Shown here piece after piece: positions 36,327-44,591 of a stretch of 44,620 bases of DNA. The stretch's first letter is position 1; each line of letters begins with the position of its first letter. Both the position numbers and the translations under genes were made by a program. The stretch covers positions 1 through 44,620 of IMG/VR virus record IMGVR_UViG_3300043398_000289; one strand, 5' to 3'. Below the pieces are notes generated by a model. That model had not been told where the DNA came from, made no database searches, and worked only from the letters and a program-made list of their open reading frames with translations. This stretch comes from a virus.

Positions 36327-36869
36327 TCACTCCGAAGTTGTCGTCTCGGTCACGTCGAGTTCGGAAGTCTCGATTTCAGCATGCGCCGGGGTCGAAGCCA
36401 AGGCCTGCGGCAGGTCGGGCACCATCGCCTCGATCGCACCGACGACCCTGATCGTAGCACCGAAGCGGCGCGTTGTCTTGTCGTCGACCCAACGGGTCGA
36501 CCGGATGGCGAAGGTGCCGTGTGCGGCGAGGTACACAGCGCGAACCCAAGCGTCGTAGAGCAGACGAGCCGCGATGTACTGCTTGAGTTCGTTCTCGGGT
36601 TCGCTCGGGTCTTGAGCCTCGAGGTACACGGTGAAGAGTTCGCGCAGGGTCGCGAGCGGCCTCGGGTTGCGTCCTGGGTTTCTGGCCGGATCGAGCGGAC
36701 CCATCTCGCCGTCGTCTCCGGGGACCCACACGACGCGCGGCATCGTCCCGGCCCGCTTTGCCGGTTCTCTCCAACCGAAGACGCTCGAAGCGGTTGGCAC
36801 CGTGGCTTCGGTGTCGAGACGCGAGGAGACGTCTTCGAAGAGCTTCGGAAGTGCTAGGACGATGCTCAT
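36327..36869 (-). CDS. tail terminator/completion protein
   Basis: A 180-residue protein of the type between head completion and sheath genes: ELKQYIAARLLYDAWVRAVYLAAHGTFAIRSTRWVDDKTTRRFGATIRVVGAIEAMVPD. Position and pattern (helix pair, then a beta strand motif FGATIRVVG) match tail terminators such as Mu gp37-like proteins. Overlaps the neighbouring gene by ATGA. Confidence 0.6.
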   Translation of the reverse strand: MSIVLALPKLFEDVSSRLDTEATVPTASSVFGWREPAKRAGTMPRVVWVPGDDGEMGPLDPARNPGRNPRPLATLRELFTVYLEAQDPSEPENELKQYIAARLLYDAWVRAVYLAAHGTFAIRSTRWVDDKTTRRFGATIRVVGAIEAMVPDLPQALASTPAHAEIETSELDVTETTTSE

Positions 36870-37258
36870 CTGCGCATCGTCCTTTCGAACTCGCGATCGC
36901 AGACCTCGGCGATCGCCTTCGACATCGGTTCGGGTAGCTTGCCCTGGGTCGGGAGGATCTGCCGCTTGACGCCACCTCGAACAGCGCCCAGGTGATGTCG
37001 CGACTCGACGCCCTCGAGAGACGCCACGACGACCTTTCCGTTGGTCGCCGTGGTCAGAGCCGCCCCAGCGTTCCTCAGGGGCACGCGACCGTCTTCCGTG
37101 AGCTTCCAGGGCTTGCCGTCCGGCCCGACGCCGGACTTGATCTGCTTGCGGATCTCCTGGTCGACAGCACGAGCGGCCCCAGGCACGACTCGGTCGACCA
37201 GGCCCGGGAGTGTCCGGAGCCGGTTGATCCGATCTTGCAGCTTGCCGCCGTCATCCAC
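36866..37258 (-). CDS. phage virion morphogenesis protein (gpG/gpS-like)
   Basis: A 130-residue protein from GTG 37258 (GAGGCGGG upstream). The sequence DQEIRKQIKSGVGPDGKPWKLTEDGRVPLRNAGAALTTATNGKVVVAS, then HHLGAVRGG and LPEPMSKAIAEVCDREFERTMRR matches the Phage_tail_S / gpG family used in tail completion. A longer upstream extension overlaps the next gene out of frame and is rejected. Confidence 0.75.
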   Translation of the reverse strand: MDDGGKLQDRINRLRTLPGLVDRVVPGAARAVDQEIRKQIKSGVGPDGKPWKLTEDGRVPLRNAGAALTTATNGKVVVASLEGVESRHHLGAVRGGVKRQILPTQGKLPEPMSKAIAEVCDREFERTMRR

Positions 37259-37736
37259 CTGACCCGCCTCGGTTCCTGTCCTCGTTTCGGCCGGTGTCGA
37301 CCTGCCTATCCATCCAGACGTACGGAGACTGCTCGGAGTACCCACGGGGCGAACCCATGACGATCCCCGAGACGTTCGATGGCAGGAGCGGTAGGTCGAA
37401 CAGTCCGACGTCGGAATCAGCCGCTTCCTTGATCTCGGCGAACGCCGAATCGGCCGTGGCCTTGATTTCGGCGAACTGCAGGTCGTTCGGATCGACGCCA
37501 CGCTTGATGAACACACGCACCGTGACGATGCGTTCGAGCCAACCCTGCACCGCAGGCGGATATGGCGTCGCGGTGAACGGCGCGTCGTACCGCTTGCGTA
37601 GCCTCGCGTCGATCCACGACGACCAGTACGCCAGCTGGTTTGCGATCCAGCCCGGATACTTGGTCTCGACGCCGTCCACGTCTGTGTCCGGCATCGTTGT
37701 CAGATTCTTGAACTCGGCCAGCGTGAGGTAGGGCAC
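37251..37736 (-). CDS. head-tail connector protein (DUF1320/gp36-like)
   Basis: A 161-residue protein from a GTG with GAGAGGAGG upstream. MPYLTLAEFKNLTTMP, then WIDARLRKRYDAPF and VQGWLERIVTVRVFIKRGVDPNDLQFAEIKA is the pattern of DUF1320/gp36-type connectors. AFAEIK and QFAEIK form an internal short repeat. Located between major capsid and tail completion genes as expected. Confidence 0.65.
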   Translation of the reverse strand: MPYLTLAEFKNLTTMPDTDVDGVETKYPGWIANQLAYWSSWIDARLRKRYDAPFTATPYPPAVQGWLERIVTVRVFIKRGVDPNDLQFAEIKATADSAFAEIKEAADSDVGLFDLPLLPSNVSGIVMGSPRGYSEQSPYVWMDRQVDTGRNEDRNRGGSGG

Positions 37737-37760
37737 AGGCCCCTCCTCTCGCTAGGCGAG

Positions 37761-37791
37761 AACCGAGGTCGAGGGGCTCCCGACCTCGGTT
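37761..37791 (-). terminator. strong hairpin after major capsid gene
   Basis: AACCGAGGTCG/CGACCTCGGTT perfect 11-bp stem with a 9-base loop, 23 bases beyond the capsid stop in the minus direction. No U-run on the minus strand, so it may be a partial terminator or an mRNA 3'-end stabiliser that keeps capsid expression above downstream genes. Confidence 0.65.
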
Positions 37792-37813
37792 CTTGTTCAC
37801 GCCGCAGGCGCGA

Positions 37814-38848
37814 TCAGGTCGCGTTGGCCTTGAACAGCAGGTACGGGTGGCCGAGGCCGACCACGTTCCGGCCCTCGGTCGTCCACTGGAACTCGCGGAT
37901 GCGCGCGAGGTCCGCGTCGGTCTGCGGCCCGTGGTACACGACCGAGAAGGGCTCGCGGTCGATGTAGAGGAGCGCGCCGAGTTCGCTCGAGGTGATCTCC
38001 TCCATCGCGAGGTAGTAGCTCGTGTCCGAGCCACCGAACGCGGAACCGAGTTCGGCGGCCTCGACAGGCTGGCCGAGGCCGAAGTTGCGGATCACCGCCT
38101 CGACGTCGCCGGAGCCTGCCGCCGCACCTGCCGCCTGCGCGATGTACTTGGCGTTCGTGATCTGCTGTGCGCGCGCCACGAGAGCGGGCGGCACGATGAT
38201 GTGCGCGAGACGCAGGAAGCGCGGGTCCTGCCCGTTCGGCATCTTGAGAGACGCCACGTAGGCGATCGCCTTCGCGATGTTCTGCACCGCCGTCTCCACG
38301 GAGACGCTGTTGTCGATCGGGAGCGCGCCCGGGTAGATGCCGGACGCGGCACCCGTGAACAGGTTCGCGTACGTCCCGGCTCCCGCGTTGAACGGGTTCA
38401 CCGGATGCGCCGAAGCGTGGAAGAACGCGACGCCGTCGTAGCCCGTGCCGTTGTTGCGGATCGCCTCGGCGATCATCTTCTGCGGCCAGTACGCGGCGTA
38501 CGCGCCCATCTGCCGAGACCAGTGCGTGGCCAGCTGAACGCCGTTGCCGTCGAGGTCCTCGAGTTGCTCCTTCTTGAGCTTGAGGCCCGCAGCTGCGTTC
38601 AGGTTCTCGTACTCGGTCGTGATCATCACGATGTCCTCGAACGAGACCTGACCGCCACCCTTGATGGTCCGCTCGATCTTGGCCGAGTCCAGGAGCCACG
38701 ACACGCGCTCCTTCTTGGCCCCTGAGGGCATGCGCTTCGCGACCTTGTCCCACCACAGCTGGCGGTTGAGGCGCTCGTACTCGCGCGAGGTGATGACGCG
38801 CATGTTCGACTCGAGGTCGAAGAGGAACGACGGTGTGAGGGCCGACAT
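37814..38848 (-). CDS. major capsid protein (Mu gpT-like)
   Basis: A 344-residue HK97-fold-type capsid protein: WWDKVAKRMPSGAKKERVSWLLDSAKIERTIKGGGQVSFEDIVMITTEYENLNAAAGLKLKKEQLEDLDGNGV with the gpT-like central stretch, and NAKYIAQAAGAAAGSGDVEAVIRNFGLGQPVEAAELGSAF later. Strong AGGAGC ribosome site. Immediately downstream of the decoration gene. Confidence 0.85.
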   Translation of the reverse strand: MSALTPSFLFDLESNMRVITSREYERLNRQLWWDKVAKRMPSGAKKERVSWLLDSAKIERTIKGGGQVSFEDIVMITTEYENLNAAAGLKLKKEQLEDLDGNGVQLATHWSRQMGAYAAYWPQKMIAEAIRNNGTGYDGVAFFHASAHPVNPFNAGAGTYANLFTGAASGIYPGALPIDNSVSVETAVQNIAKAIAYVASLKMPNGQDPRFLRLAHIIVPPALVARAQQITNAKYIAQAAGAAAGSGDVEAVIRNFGLGQPVEAAELGSAFGGSDTSYYLAMEEITSSELGALLYIDREPFSVVYHGPQTDADLARIREFQWTTEGRNVVGLGHPYLLFKANAT

Positions 38849-38895
38849 GATCTTGCTCCTGTGTCAGAGTGACGGATTGACGTTGAACGTTCGCG

Positions 38896-39303
38896 TCAGA
38901 CGGCGGGCATCGCCATCGAGACGAGCACGCCATCCGTCGTGGACAGCGCCCACACCTTGCCCGCGACCGAGCGGCCAGTGCCGTCGCTCGACACGGTCGT
39001 GTCGTCCTTGATGTAGCAGTCGGACCCGATGTCCGCAGAGACCACGGGCGCGACGCCGTCGTTGGTCCACCAGTGCAGCTTGACCTCGCGGAACAGGCGC
39101 ACGATCACCTGCGCGGTGCCGTCACCCGTCATCGTCTCGTTGAAGTAACCGACCGGGATCAGGGTCGCGCTTGCTGCACCCTTGGTCACCTTGCCGGTCG
39201 TCGTGTCGAGACAGGCCATCTTGCCCTTCTCGGCGAGGATGGCGGTTGTGAGGACGAGGCTCACGTAGCCCGCGTCGGTCTCCTTGGTCATGCGCTCGGT
39301 CAT
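38896..39303 (-). CDS. head decoration/stabilising protein (DUF2190-like)
   Basis: A 135-residue protein from ATG 39303 with GAGGAGAA upstream. DAGYVSLVLTTAILAEKGKMACLDTTTGKVTKGAASATLIPVGYFNETMTGDG is like DUF2190/gpD-type decoration proteins, which stabilise capsids. Longer in-frame extensions through the protease-scaffold gene are shadows of that gene. The order protease-scaffold, decoration, capsid is standard for Mu-like heads. Confidence 0.7.
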   Translation of the reverse strand: MTERMTKETDAGYVSLVLTTAILAEKGKMACLDTTTGKVTKGAASATLIPVGYFNETMTGDGTAQVIVRLFREVKLHWWTNDGVAPVVSADIGSDCYIKDDTTVSSDGTGRSVAGKVWALSTTDGVLVSMAMPAV

Positions 39304-39352
39304 CGTCTTCTCCTCGATGTTCGGGCGCGATGGCCCTCTTCTGACGCCTTGA

Positions 39353-39375
39353 CCCCGCGACTTGTGGTCGCGGGG
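39353..39375 (-). terminator. hairpin between protease-scaffold and decoration genes
   Basis: CCCCGCGAC/GTCGCGGGG, a perfect 9-bp stem with loop TTGTG. No U-run. Its place before the decoration-capsid pair suggests a site where upstream transcripts are trimmed or partly terminated. Confidence 0.55.
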
Positions 39376-39400
39376 CGAGGCTACAAGCTGCAGCTGCGGA

Positions 39401-40852
39401 TCAGCGCTGCGTCGGTCCCGAGCCCGCTGTCTGCACGGGCTGTGTGGGCACGCCGAGCACCAGACGGTTCCCGCGCACCTCGGCTCCGACCGCGCCCTGC
39501 GGCGCGATGCCCATGGCCTGATCGAGACGCAGCTTGTCGGACGGCGGAAGACGGCTCGCGGTGCCGTCTCCCTGGCCCTCGCCTCGCGTCGACGGCACGA
39601 CGGCCGATGCTGCCGGTGCAGCGGCACGCGCGACCTTCGGGAGGTTCGCGCACATGTCGCGCACGGTCTCGATCGAAGCGGTCGCGAGGATCTTCTGCAT
39701 CTCGGGCGCGAAGTCGGGCCTCGAGGCGAGCAGCTGCGCGCGCTCCTGCTCGACCGTGGCCTTGGCCTGCGCAGCCTCCATCGAGTGCACCTTGGCGAGG
39801 GCTCGCAGGGCGATCGCCTTCGCGTCCTCCTCTTCCTTCTTGTCGGGAGCCGGAGCGGGCGGGTCGTCGGTGGCTGCGGGCTCGTCGGAGCCGTCTCCAT
39901 CCTTGTCGTCGGCGAGTTCGGCCGCCAGCATCCGCTTGGCCTTCTTGGCCTCCTCGTCGTCGCCCTCGGCCGCCTTTCGAAGAGCCGCGATGGCGTCCTC
40001 GTAGGGCTTGCTCGCTGCCTTGGGTCCGCTCGCGTTGCTCGACGTCTTGCCCGCCATGTTGTCCTCCGTTGCGTCGCCTGCGATGATCGCTGCAAGCGTC
40101 GAATCGAACGTGCCGATCTGGTCTGCTAGTCCCATGCTGAGCGCCTCGATTCCGTGGAACATCCCGGCCTCGAGCGCCTGCACAGCTTGGACGGTTGTAC
40201 CACGGCTCTCGGCGACGTGCAAGAAGAATACTTCCGCAAGGCCGTTGACCCGCTTCTGTGTTGCCGCCAGTGCTTCCGCCGTGATCGGCGTGTGCGGATT
40301 GCCGTCCGCCTTGCGCGCTCCGGACACGACGAGCTTGTACGAGATGCCGTTGGCAACATCGTTGGCCGTCACATCGACCAAGGTGTCGATCACGCCGATC
40401 GAGCCGACGATTCCGGTCTCCGGCACGAAGATCTTGGACGCGACGCACACCAGCGCATAGGCTGCGCTCGTGGCCTGCCCATCGACGTACGCGTACAGCG
40501 GGACACCTGCCTCATCGCAGATCTTGCGGATCTCGCGCGCTGTGTCGAAGCAGCCCGACACGAGCCCGCCGGGCGAGTCAACCGACAGCAAGACCGCTTT
40601 CGGTGCGATCTCCACAGCCTTCGCGACGCGTGACTTGACCCCGTCGTAGGAGTCGAACCACCAATCGTCGTGATGCATGAGAGGACCACACACAGACACG
40701 ACAGCGACGCCATCGACGACGTCGATCTCGTCCTGCTCTTCGTGTGTCTCGAAGATCATCCCGAACGCGCGCGGCTCGAGTGCGAGCATGCCTCGAGGCT
40801 CGAACGCCTTCTGCGAGACTCGAGGAGAGGAGAGCTTCGTTCGCTTCGTCAT
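39401..40852 (-). CDS. head maturation protease (S49/SppA-like) fused to scaffold
   Basis: A 483-residue protein. Residues about 50-260 form an S49 serine peptidase: LLSVDSPGGLVSG (oxyanion loop region), DGQATSAAYALVC (catalytic Ser), and GIVGSIGVI, with YKLVVSGARKADGNPH placing the Lys. The rest is a highly charged helical scaffold (KAASKPYEDAIAALRKAAEGDDEEAKKAKR, DDPPAPAPDKKEEEDAK) ending in a Gly/Thr-rich tail. Cleaves itself and scaffold during head maturation. Confidence 0.85.
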   Translation of the reverse strand: MTKRTKLSSPRVSQKAFEPRGMLALEPRAFGMIFETHEEQDEIDVVDGVAVVSVCGPLMHHDDWWFDSYDGVKSRVAKAVEIAPKAVLLSVDSPGGLVSGCFDTAREIRKICDEAGVPLYAYVDGQATSAAYALVCVASKIFVPETGIVGSIGVIDTLVDVTANDVANGISYKLVVSGARKADGNPHTPITAEALAATQKRVNGLAEVFFLHVAESRGTTVQAVQALEAGMFHGIEALSMGLADQIGTFDSTLAAIIAGDATEDNMAGKTSSNASGPKAASKPYEDAIAALRKAAEGDDEEAKKAKRMLAAELADDKDGDGSDEPAATDDPPAPAPDKKEEEDAKAIALRALAKVHSMEAAQAKATVEQERAQLLASRPDFAPEMQKILATASIETVRDMCANLPKVARAAAPAASAVVPSTRGEGQGDGTASRLPPSDKLRLDQAMGIAPQGAVGAEVRGNRLVLGVPTQPVQTAGSGPTQR

Positions 40853-42171
40853 GCTGTTTCCTTGACGAGGGTCAGCCTCGGTGCCGGTCGAACCTCGTTC
40901 TGTGCGACGAGGGGCACCCCAAACCTCGTGGACAGCGAGTCGACGTCAAGCGTCTTTCCATGCGTCTTGAGCGCGTCGGTCAAGCCAGTGATCGCAGCTG
41001 CAATCGAAACCAAGGCCTGAGCCTCGTTGTTGCGATCCTTCGGAGGTGTGACGTCCCACTCGACGACCACCGATTCCGACAGCGATTCGACGCCGAATCG
41101 TTCCGCGACCCACGGCGGCAAGCCCTGTGTGTTGATCGTGTAGGCGAGTGCATCGGCTGTGGCCTTGATCAAGTCCGCCCGGATGCTCTTGTGAATGTCG
41201 GCGTTAGCGAAGCCAGCACCACCATCGGTCGTCACGGTCTGGCCCGCAACCGCGATGATCATTTCGGCGTTCTGATCGGCGATCGTCTTGTTGAACGAAT
41301 CGAAGCCGCGCCCGTTGCTCTCGAGAAGCTTGACGTCGTAGCCCGGCGTCATGCCAAACACGGTGTTGACTCCCCAGGCCATCACCTTCTGGAACCACGA
41401 ATCCTTCTGTTGCTCACTCGCGCCCTGTGGCGCGACGGCGACTCGAGCGGGGTTCGCCAGCTTCGCCTCCCAATTGTCCTTGTGCATCGACGCGTGATCC
41501 TTGCGGATGTACGCGCGACCCACTGCTCGCCACAACCCGTTCTGCCACGGGGCGTTTCGACCGCCGGGCGTGTGCAGGACCCAACGGCCATCGCCCGGCG
41601 TGATCGGGAGCAGACCAGCAATCGAACGGAAATACCAGCGGTTCTCGTTCCACCGGTAGATCAGGAACTCCGGGTCGAGACGCACGAACACCGGGTAATC
41701 GCGGCCCTCGACAGGAACGAGTTCGCCGACGCCGACGCCGAGCAGTTCTCCATCTCCTGCGAGCAACGCAAGCTCGGTCGCAGGGAACATCTCGTCGAAG
41801 ACCGACCGCGCGAGTTCGTGTCCGACCTCGAGCGCTGCGATGATATCCTCTCGTCCGCGAAACCTCTTGGGGAGACGAACGAGTCCCCCGGTTCGCGTGG
41901 AGAGTACACCAGCAAGGACGCCATCCTTGCGAGCCGAACGCATGAGGCGAGCCGCACTGGCGAGCCAGCCTGTGTCGGCTGCATACTCGGCCGCCTCGAG
42001 GTCCGACATATACCAACGAGTTTGTGTCGTTGGTGGGGCCTGGATCTGGCCTCCGAGTGCCTCGCGCACCTGGTCCACCTGCCCATCGCCGAGGCTCGGC
42101 AAGGGCGAGTTCGGGAGCGTGTACGCGGAGACTCCGAGTAGCGCCCGGACGGTGTCCATGAAGGATGCCAT
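40849..42171 (-). CDS. portal protein (DUF935/Mu gp29-like)
   Basis: A 440-residue protein (443 if GTG 42180 is used). Portal-like core: RLMRSARKDGVLAGVLSTRTGGLVRLPKRFRGRED, DPEFLIYRWNENRWYFRSIAG, NGLWRAVGRAYIRKDHASMHKDNWEAKLANPARVAVAPQGA and EMIIAVAGQTVTTDGGAGFANADIHKSIRADLIKATADALAYTINTQ. ATG 42171 is preferred because a promoter at 42181-42209 would start the transcript about 3 bases before it; GTG 42180 has GGAG upstream as an alternative. Confidence 0.85.
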   Translation of the reverse strand: MASFMDTVRALLGVSAYTLPNSPLPSLGDGQVDQVREALGGQIQAPPTTQTRWYMSDLEAAEYAADTGWLASAARLMRSARKDGVLAGVLSTRTGGLVRLPKRFRGREDIIAALEVGHELARSVFDEMFPATELALLAGDGELLGVGVGELVPVEGRDYPVFVRLDPEFLIYRWNENRWYFRSIAGLLPITPGDGRWVLHTPGGRNAPWQNGLWRAVGRAYIRKDHASMHKDNWEAKLANPARVAVAPQGASEQQKDSWFQKVMAWGVNTVFGMTPGYDVKLLESNGRGFDSFNKTIADQNAEMIIAVAGQTVTTDGGAGFANADIHKSIRADLIKATADALAYTINTQGLPPWVAERFGVESLSESVVVEWDVTPPKDRNNEAQALVSIAAAITGLTDALKTHGKTLDVDSLSTRFGVPLVAQNEVRPAPRLTLVKETA

Positions 42172-42180
42172 GCGAAACAC

Positions 42181-42209
42181 AGTTTACTCCGGCCGCTGTG
42201 TCCGGTCAA
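42181..42209 (-). promoter_or_regulatory. candidate promoter for portal gene, leaderless
   Basis: On the minus strand TTGACC (42209-42204), 17-base spacer, TAAACT (42186-42181), then exactly 9 bases to ATG 42171. Same geometry as promoters at 1083-1111 and 9804-9832. Confidence 0.45.
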
Positions 42210-42216
42210 ACTCCGG

Positions 42217-43893
42217 TCAGCGAAACCGTCGGTTCTGCGGTTCCCAAGCGGACATCCCAGCGTACGGGTCAAGACCTGCGTCGGGCTCGAAAACGTCGTG
42301 TGCCTTGCTGGGCCTGGTGTTGTCCACGATCGGCGCGTCGTCCCTCAACGACAGCGGTTCCCACACGCTCAGGGCGAGCGCGTCGTAGCGATCTGGCGAC
42401 CTTCCAAGATACTTCCTCGCCTCGTCTTTCGGTGAGATCTTCAAGCGCCCAGAGGTCTGTTGTTTCCACTCCCAGAAGTGCAGTTCTGCCGCGAGCTTGG
42501 AATCTTCGGGGATCGCCCCTCCTTCTCGCATCCACATCTCGAGGTTCGCCGCAAGCTCGTCACGGATTCGGTCGTACACCTGCGGCTGCCTGTGTGCCTT
42601 GTCGGACGACCGAAGACCTACAAACTCGAATGAGCCTTTGTGAAGCTCAGAATAGTTGCGCAACACGCCGAACAAACCAGCACCAACGGAACCCTCGCGA
42701 TCGAGCACAACGACAGGCGTCTCTCGAGGGAGCTTGTAGCGAGTGATGAAGTCCAGCAGGTGCGTCAGGTGTGCCTCGTCCGACAATCCTCTGAACGGAA
42801 ACAAGCCGATGCACTTGAGGCCTCGCCTCACTGCATACATGCTCTCGTCACCAAGGCCGGTTGCACCTGCAGGATCGAGCCCGATGTACAGCCGCCCCGA
42901 TTCTGCTGTCTCTGTCCACCTCTGTTCTGCCTGCTCGATCGCGTGAATTGAGAAGATCTTTCCATCTTCTCTCGTGGCGAACTCGCCCTTGATGCGCACC
43001 CTGTACAGCGGCGAGTCTTCACCCCATTCCTCTCGCTTTTCGTCGACCCACTCCTTGGTTGCGAGTCCAGGGATGACAACACGACCCTGCTTGACGTTCG
43101 GTGTCTCCTCGCTCGAGATCGTGATGTTCTTGTAGAAGCGCGACTTCTCATTGAACGCATCAAAGAACTCGCCGTCTGTGCGCGTAGGATTCGAGAAATA
43201 AACGATCTTGGCTCCGCCTGCTCGGTTGCCTTCGATTGCTTCGAAGATCGCGTCACTCACACCCGACGCTTCATCGATGATGTACAGCAGACGAGGACCG
43301 GAGATCCCAGCCACAGCCTCGGCTTCTTTTGCTGTGAACCCGACGATCTCTCGAAAGTCTCTCGACTTGAGGCCAGTTTGTGCTGTGTCTCCGATCTCGC
43401 CATCGATCAGCGTCGAGTGCTCGCATGGGCGAGGACCATCAGCCTCGATCGTTCTGCATGCGAGACAACGACCACCTCGCGACCTCATCATGCGCAGTTC
43501 ACGCCACAAAATCTGATTTACTTGTCGCGCCGTCGTCGACGACATGACAACCCGCGCGTCCTCAAAACTGCAGTAAAACCACAACGCGATGCCCGCTGCG
43601 GTATGAGACTTCGACACCTTGTGTCCGCTCTTGACAGCGACACGAGAGTTATCGCGCACGGCTTCAATGATCTCTTGCTGCTTTTCCCACGGATCGACAC
43701 CAAGGATCTCGCGAAAGAAACCTACCGGATCCTGCTGGTACTTGGGCGAAGGAAAGCGGATTCTCGTCGTCTCTTCCAGTTGCACACGTAGCGCCTCGAG
43801 GAACGAGGCTCGGAACGTGAGCCTCTTGTCCGCGTAGCGAGACACGAGCCGCCTTGTGCGTTCGGTCATCAGCTTTTCGATCGAAGCTGTCAC
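42217..43893 (-). CDS. terL: terminase large subunit
   Basis: A 558-residue packaging ATPase-nuclease from GTG 43893, which overlaps the small subunit stop (GTGA). ATPase: SGHKVSKSHTAAG (Walker A position, atypical: no Gly before KS), LLYIIDEASG (Walker B), YFSNPTRTDG. Nuclease: IGLDPAGATGLGDES, VVVLDREGSVGAGL and DRYDALALSVWE acidic motifs. A Cys pair CLACR with later C occurs near residue 137 in the ATPase. Packages DNA with TerS; related to Mu gp28-type terminases. Confidence 0.85.
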   Translation of the reverse strand: MTASIEKLMTERTRRLVSRYADKRLTFRASFLEALRVQLEETTRIRFPSPKYQQDPVGFFREILGVDPWEKQQEIIEAVRDNSRVAVKSGHKVSKSHTAAGIALWFYCSFEDARVVMSSTTARQVNQILWRELRMMRSRGGRCLACRTIEADGPRPCEHSTLIDGEIGDTAQTGLKSRDFREIVGFTAKEAEAVAGISGPRLLYIIDEASGVSDAIFEAIEGNRAGGAKIVYFSNPTRTDGEFFDAFNEKSRFYKNITISSEETPNVKQGRVVIPGLATKEWVDEKREEWGEDSPLYRVRIKGEFATREDGKIFSIHAIEQAEQRWTETAESGRLYIGLDPAGATGLGDESMYAVRRGLKCIGLFPFRGLSDEAHLTHLLDFITRYKLPRETPVVVLDREGSVGAGLFGVLRNYSELHKGSFEFVGLRSSDKAHRQPQVYDRIRDELAANLEMWMREGGAIPEDSKLAAELHFWEWKQQTSGRLKISPKDEARKYLGRSPDRYDALALSVWEPLSLRDDAPIVDNTRPSKAHDVFEPDAGLDPYAGMSAWEPQNRRFR

Positions 43894-44546
43894 GACAACG
43901 ACCTCTCGATCGCGTCGAGCACAGCCTTCGACGCAGCCGGGTACGGGCGCAAGGCTGCGAGAATCTGCGTCTGCAGCCTCTTCCACGCTGGGTGGTCCCT
44001 CACGACACGATCCTCGAGAAGCTCTCGCTCCTTCTCGAGCTTCGCGCGCAAGGCCAGCGCTGCTCGTTCCGCGTCACGTAGCCTCGAGATCTCCGATGGC
44101 AAGCGATTTCCGGCTGCTAAGTCCTCGCGAATCGACTGGATCTGCCGGTTGATCTCGTCGATTGTGTTCCCGAGAGGGGCCTTGGCAAGCTTCGGTTTGG
44201 GCTCGGAGGCACGAGACGGGGTGTCCTTTGTCTCGTCCTCGAGTGGGTCCCCCGAGCGCAGCTTTTCGGCCAGCGTCGGTTGCACCTCAACGACCTCGGG
44301 GGCCTCCGTCTCGCCCTTTCGCATCGTGCCGTTGTAGATCGGCTTTTTCGGGGGCACGTCCCAATCGCCGACGGGGATTCGGAAGCACTGTTCGAGCTTG
44401 GCTTTGTGGGCCGGGGTCGGTACTGTCGTCCCGTGCTTCCACTTGCCGATCGTCTCGGCGTTCACCCCGATCTTGTCCTTGATTATGCCAACGGACAGAT
44501 ACACCACCCTCCGCTGGCCTTCGTTTGAAATCTGCTTTACAGGCAT
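43890..44546 (-). CDS. terS: terminase small subunit-like protein with N-terminal helix-turn-helix
   Basis: A 218-residue protein. IKDKIGVNAETIGKWKHGTTVPTPAHKAKLEQCF (residues about 23-55) is a helix-turn-helix for DNA recognition; the centre is a charged linker; residues about 128-215 form a coiled coil (DEINRQIQSIREDLAAGNRL, RLRDAERAALALRAKLEKERELLEDR) suitable for ring assembly. Coupled to terL by GTGA. First gene of the late operon as seen in this window. Confidence 0.75.
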   Translation of the reverse strand: MPVKQISNEGQRRVVYLSVGIIKDKIGVNAETIGKWKHGTTVPTPAHKAKLEQCFRIPVGDWDVPPKKPIYNGTMRKGETEAPEVVEVQPTLAEKLRSGDPLEDETKDTPSRASEPKPKLAKAPLGNTIDEINRQIQSIREDLAAGNRLPSEISRLRDAERAALALRAKLEKERELLEDRVVRDHPAWKRLQTQILAALRPYPAASKAVLDAIERSLS

Positions 44547-44591
44547 CGTAACCCGTCCTTCACGGCCTTTGGTAGATATATGATACCCGGA

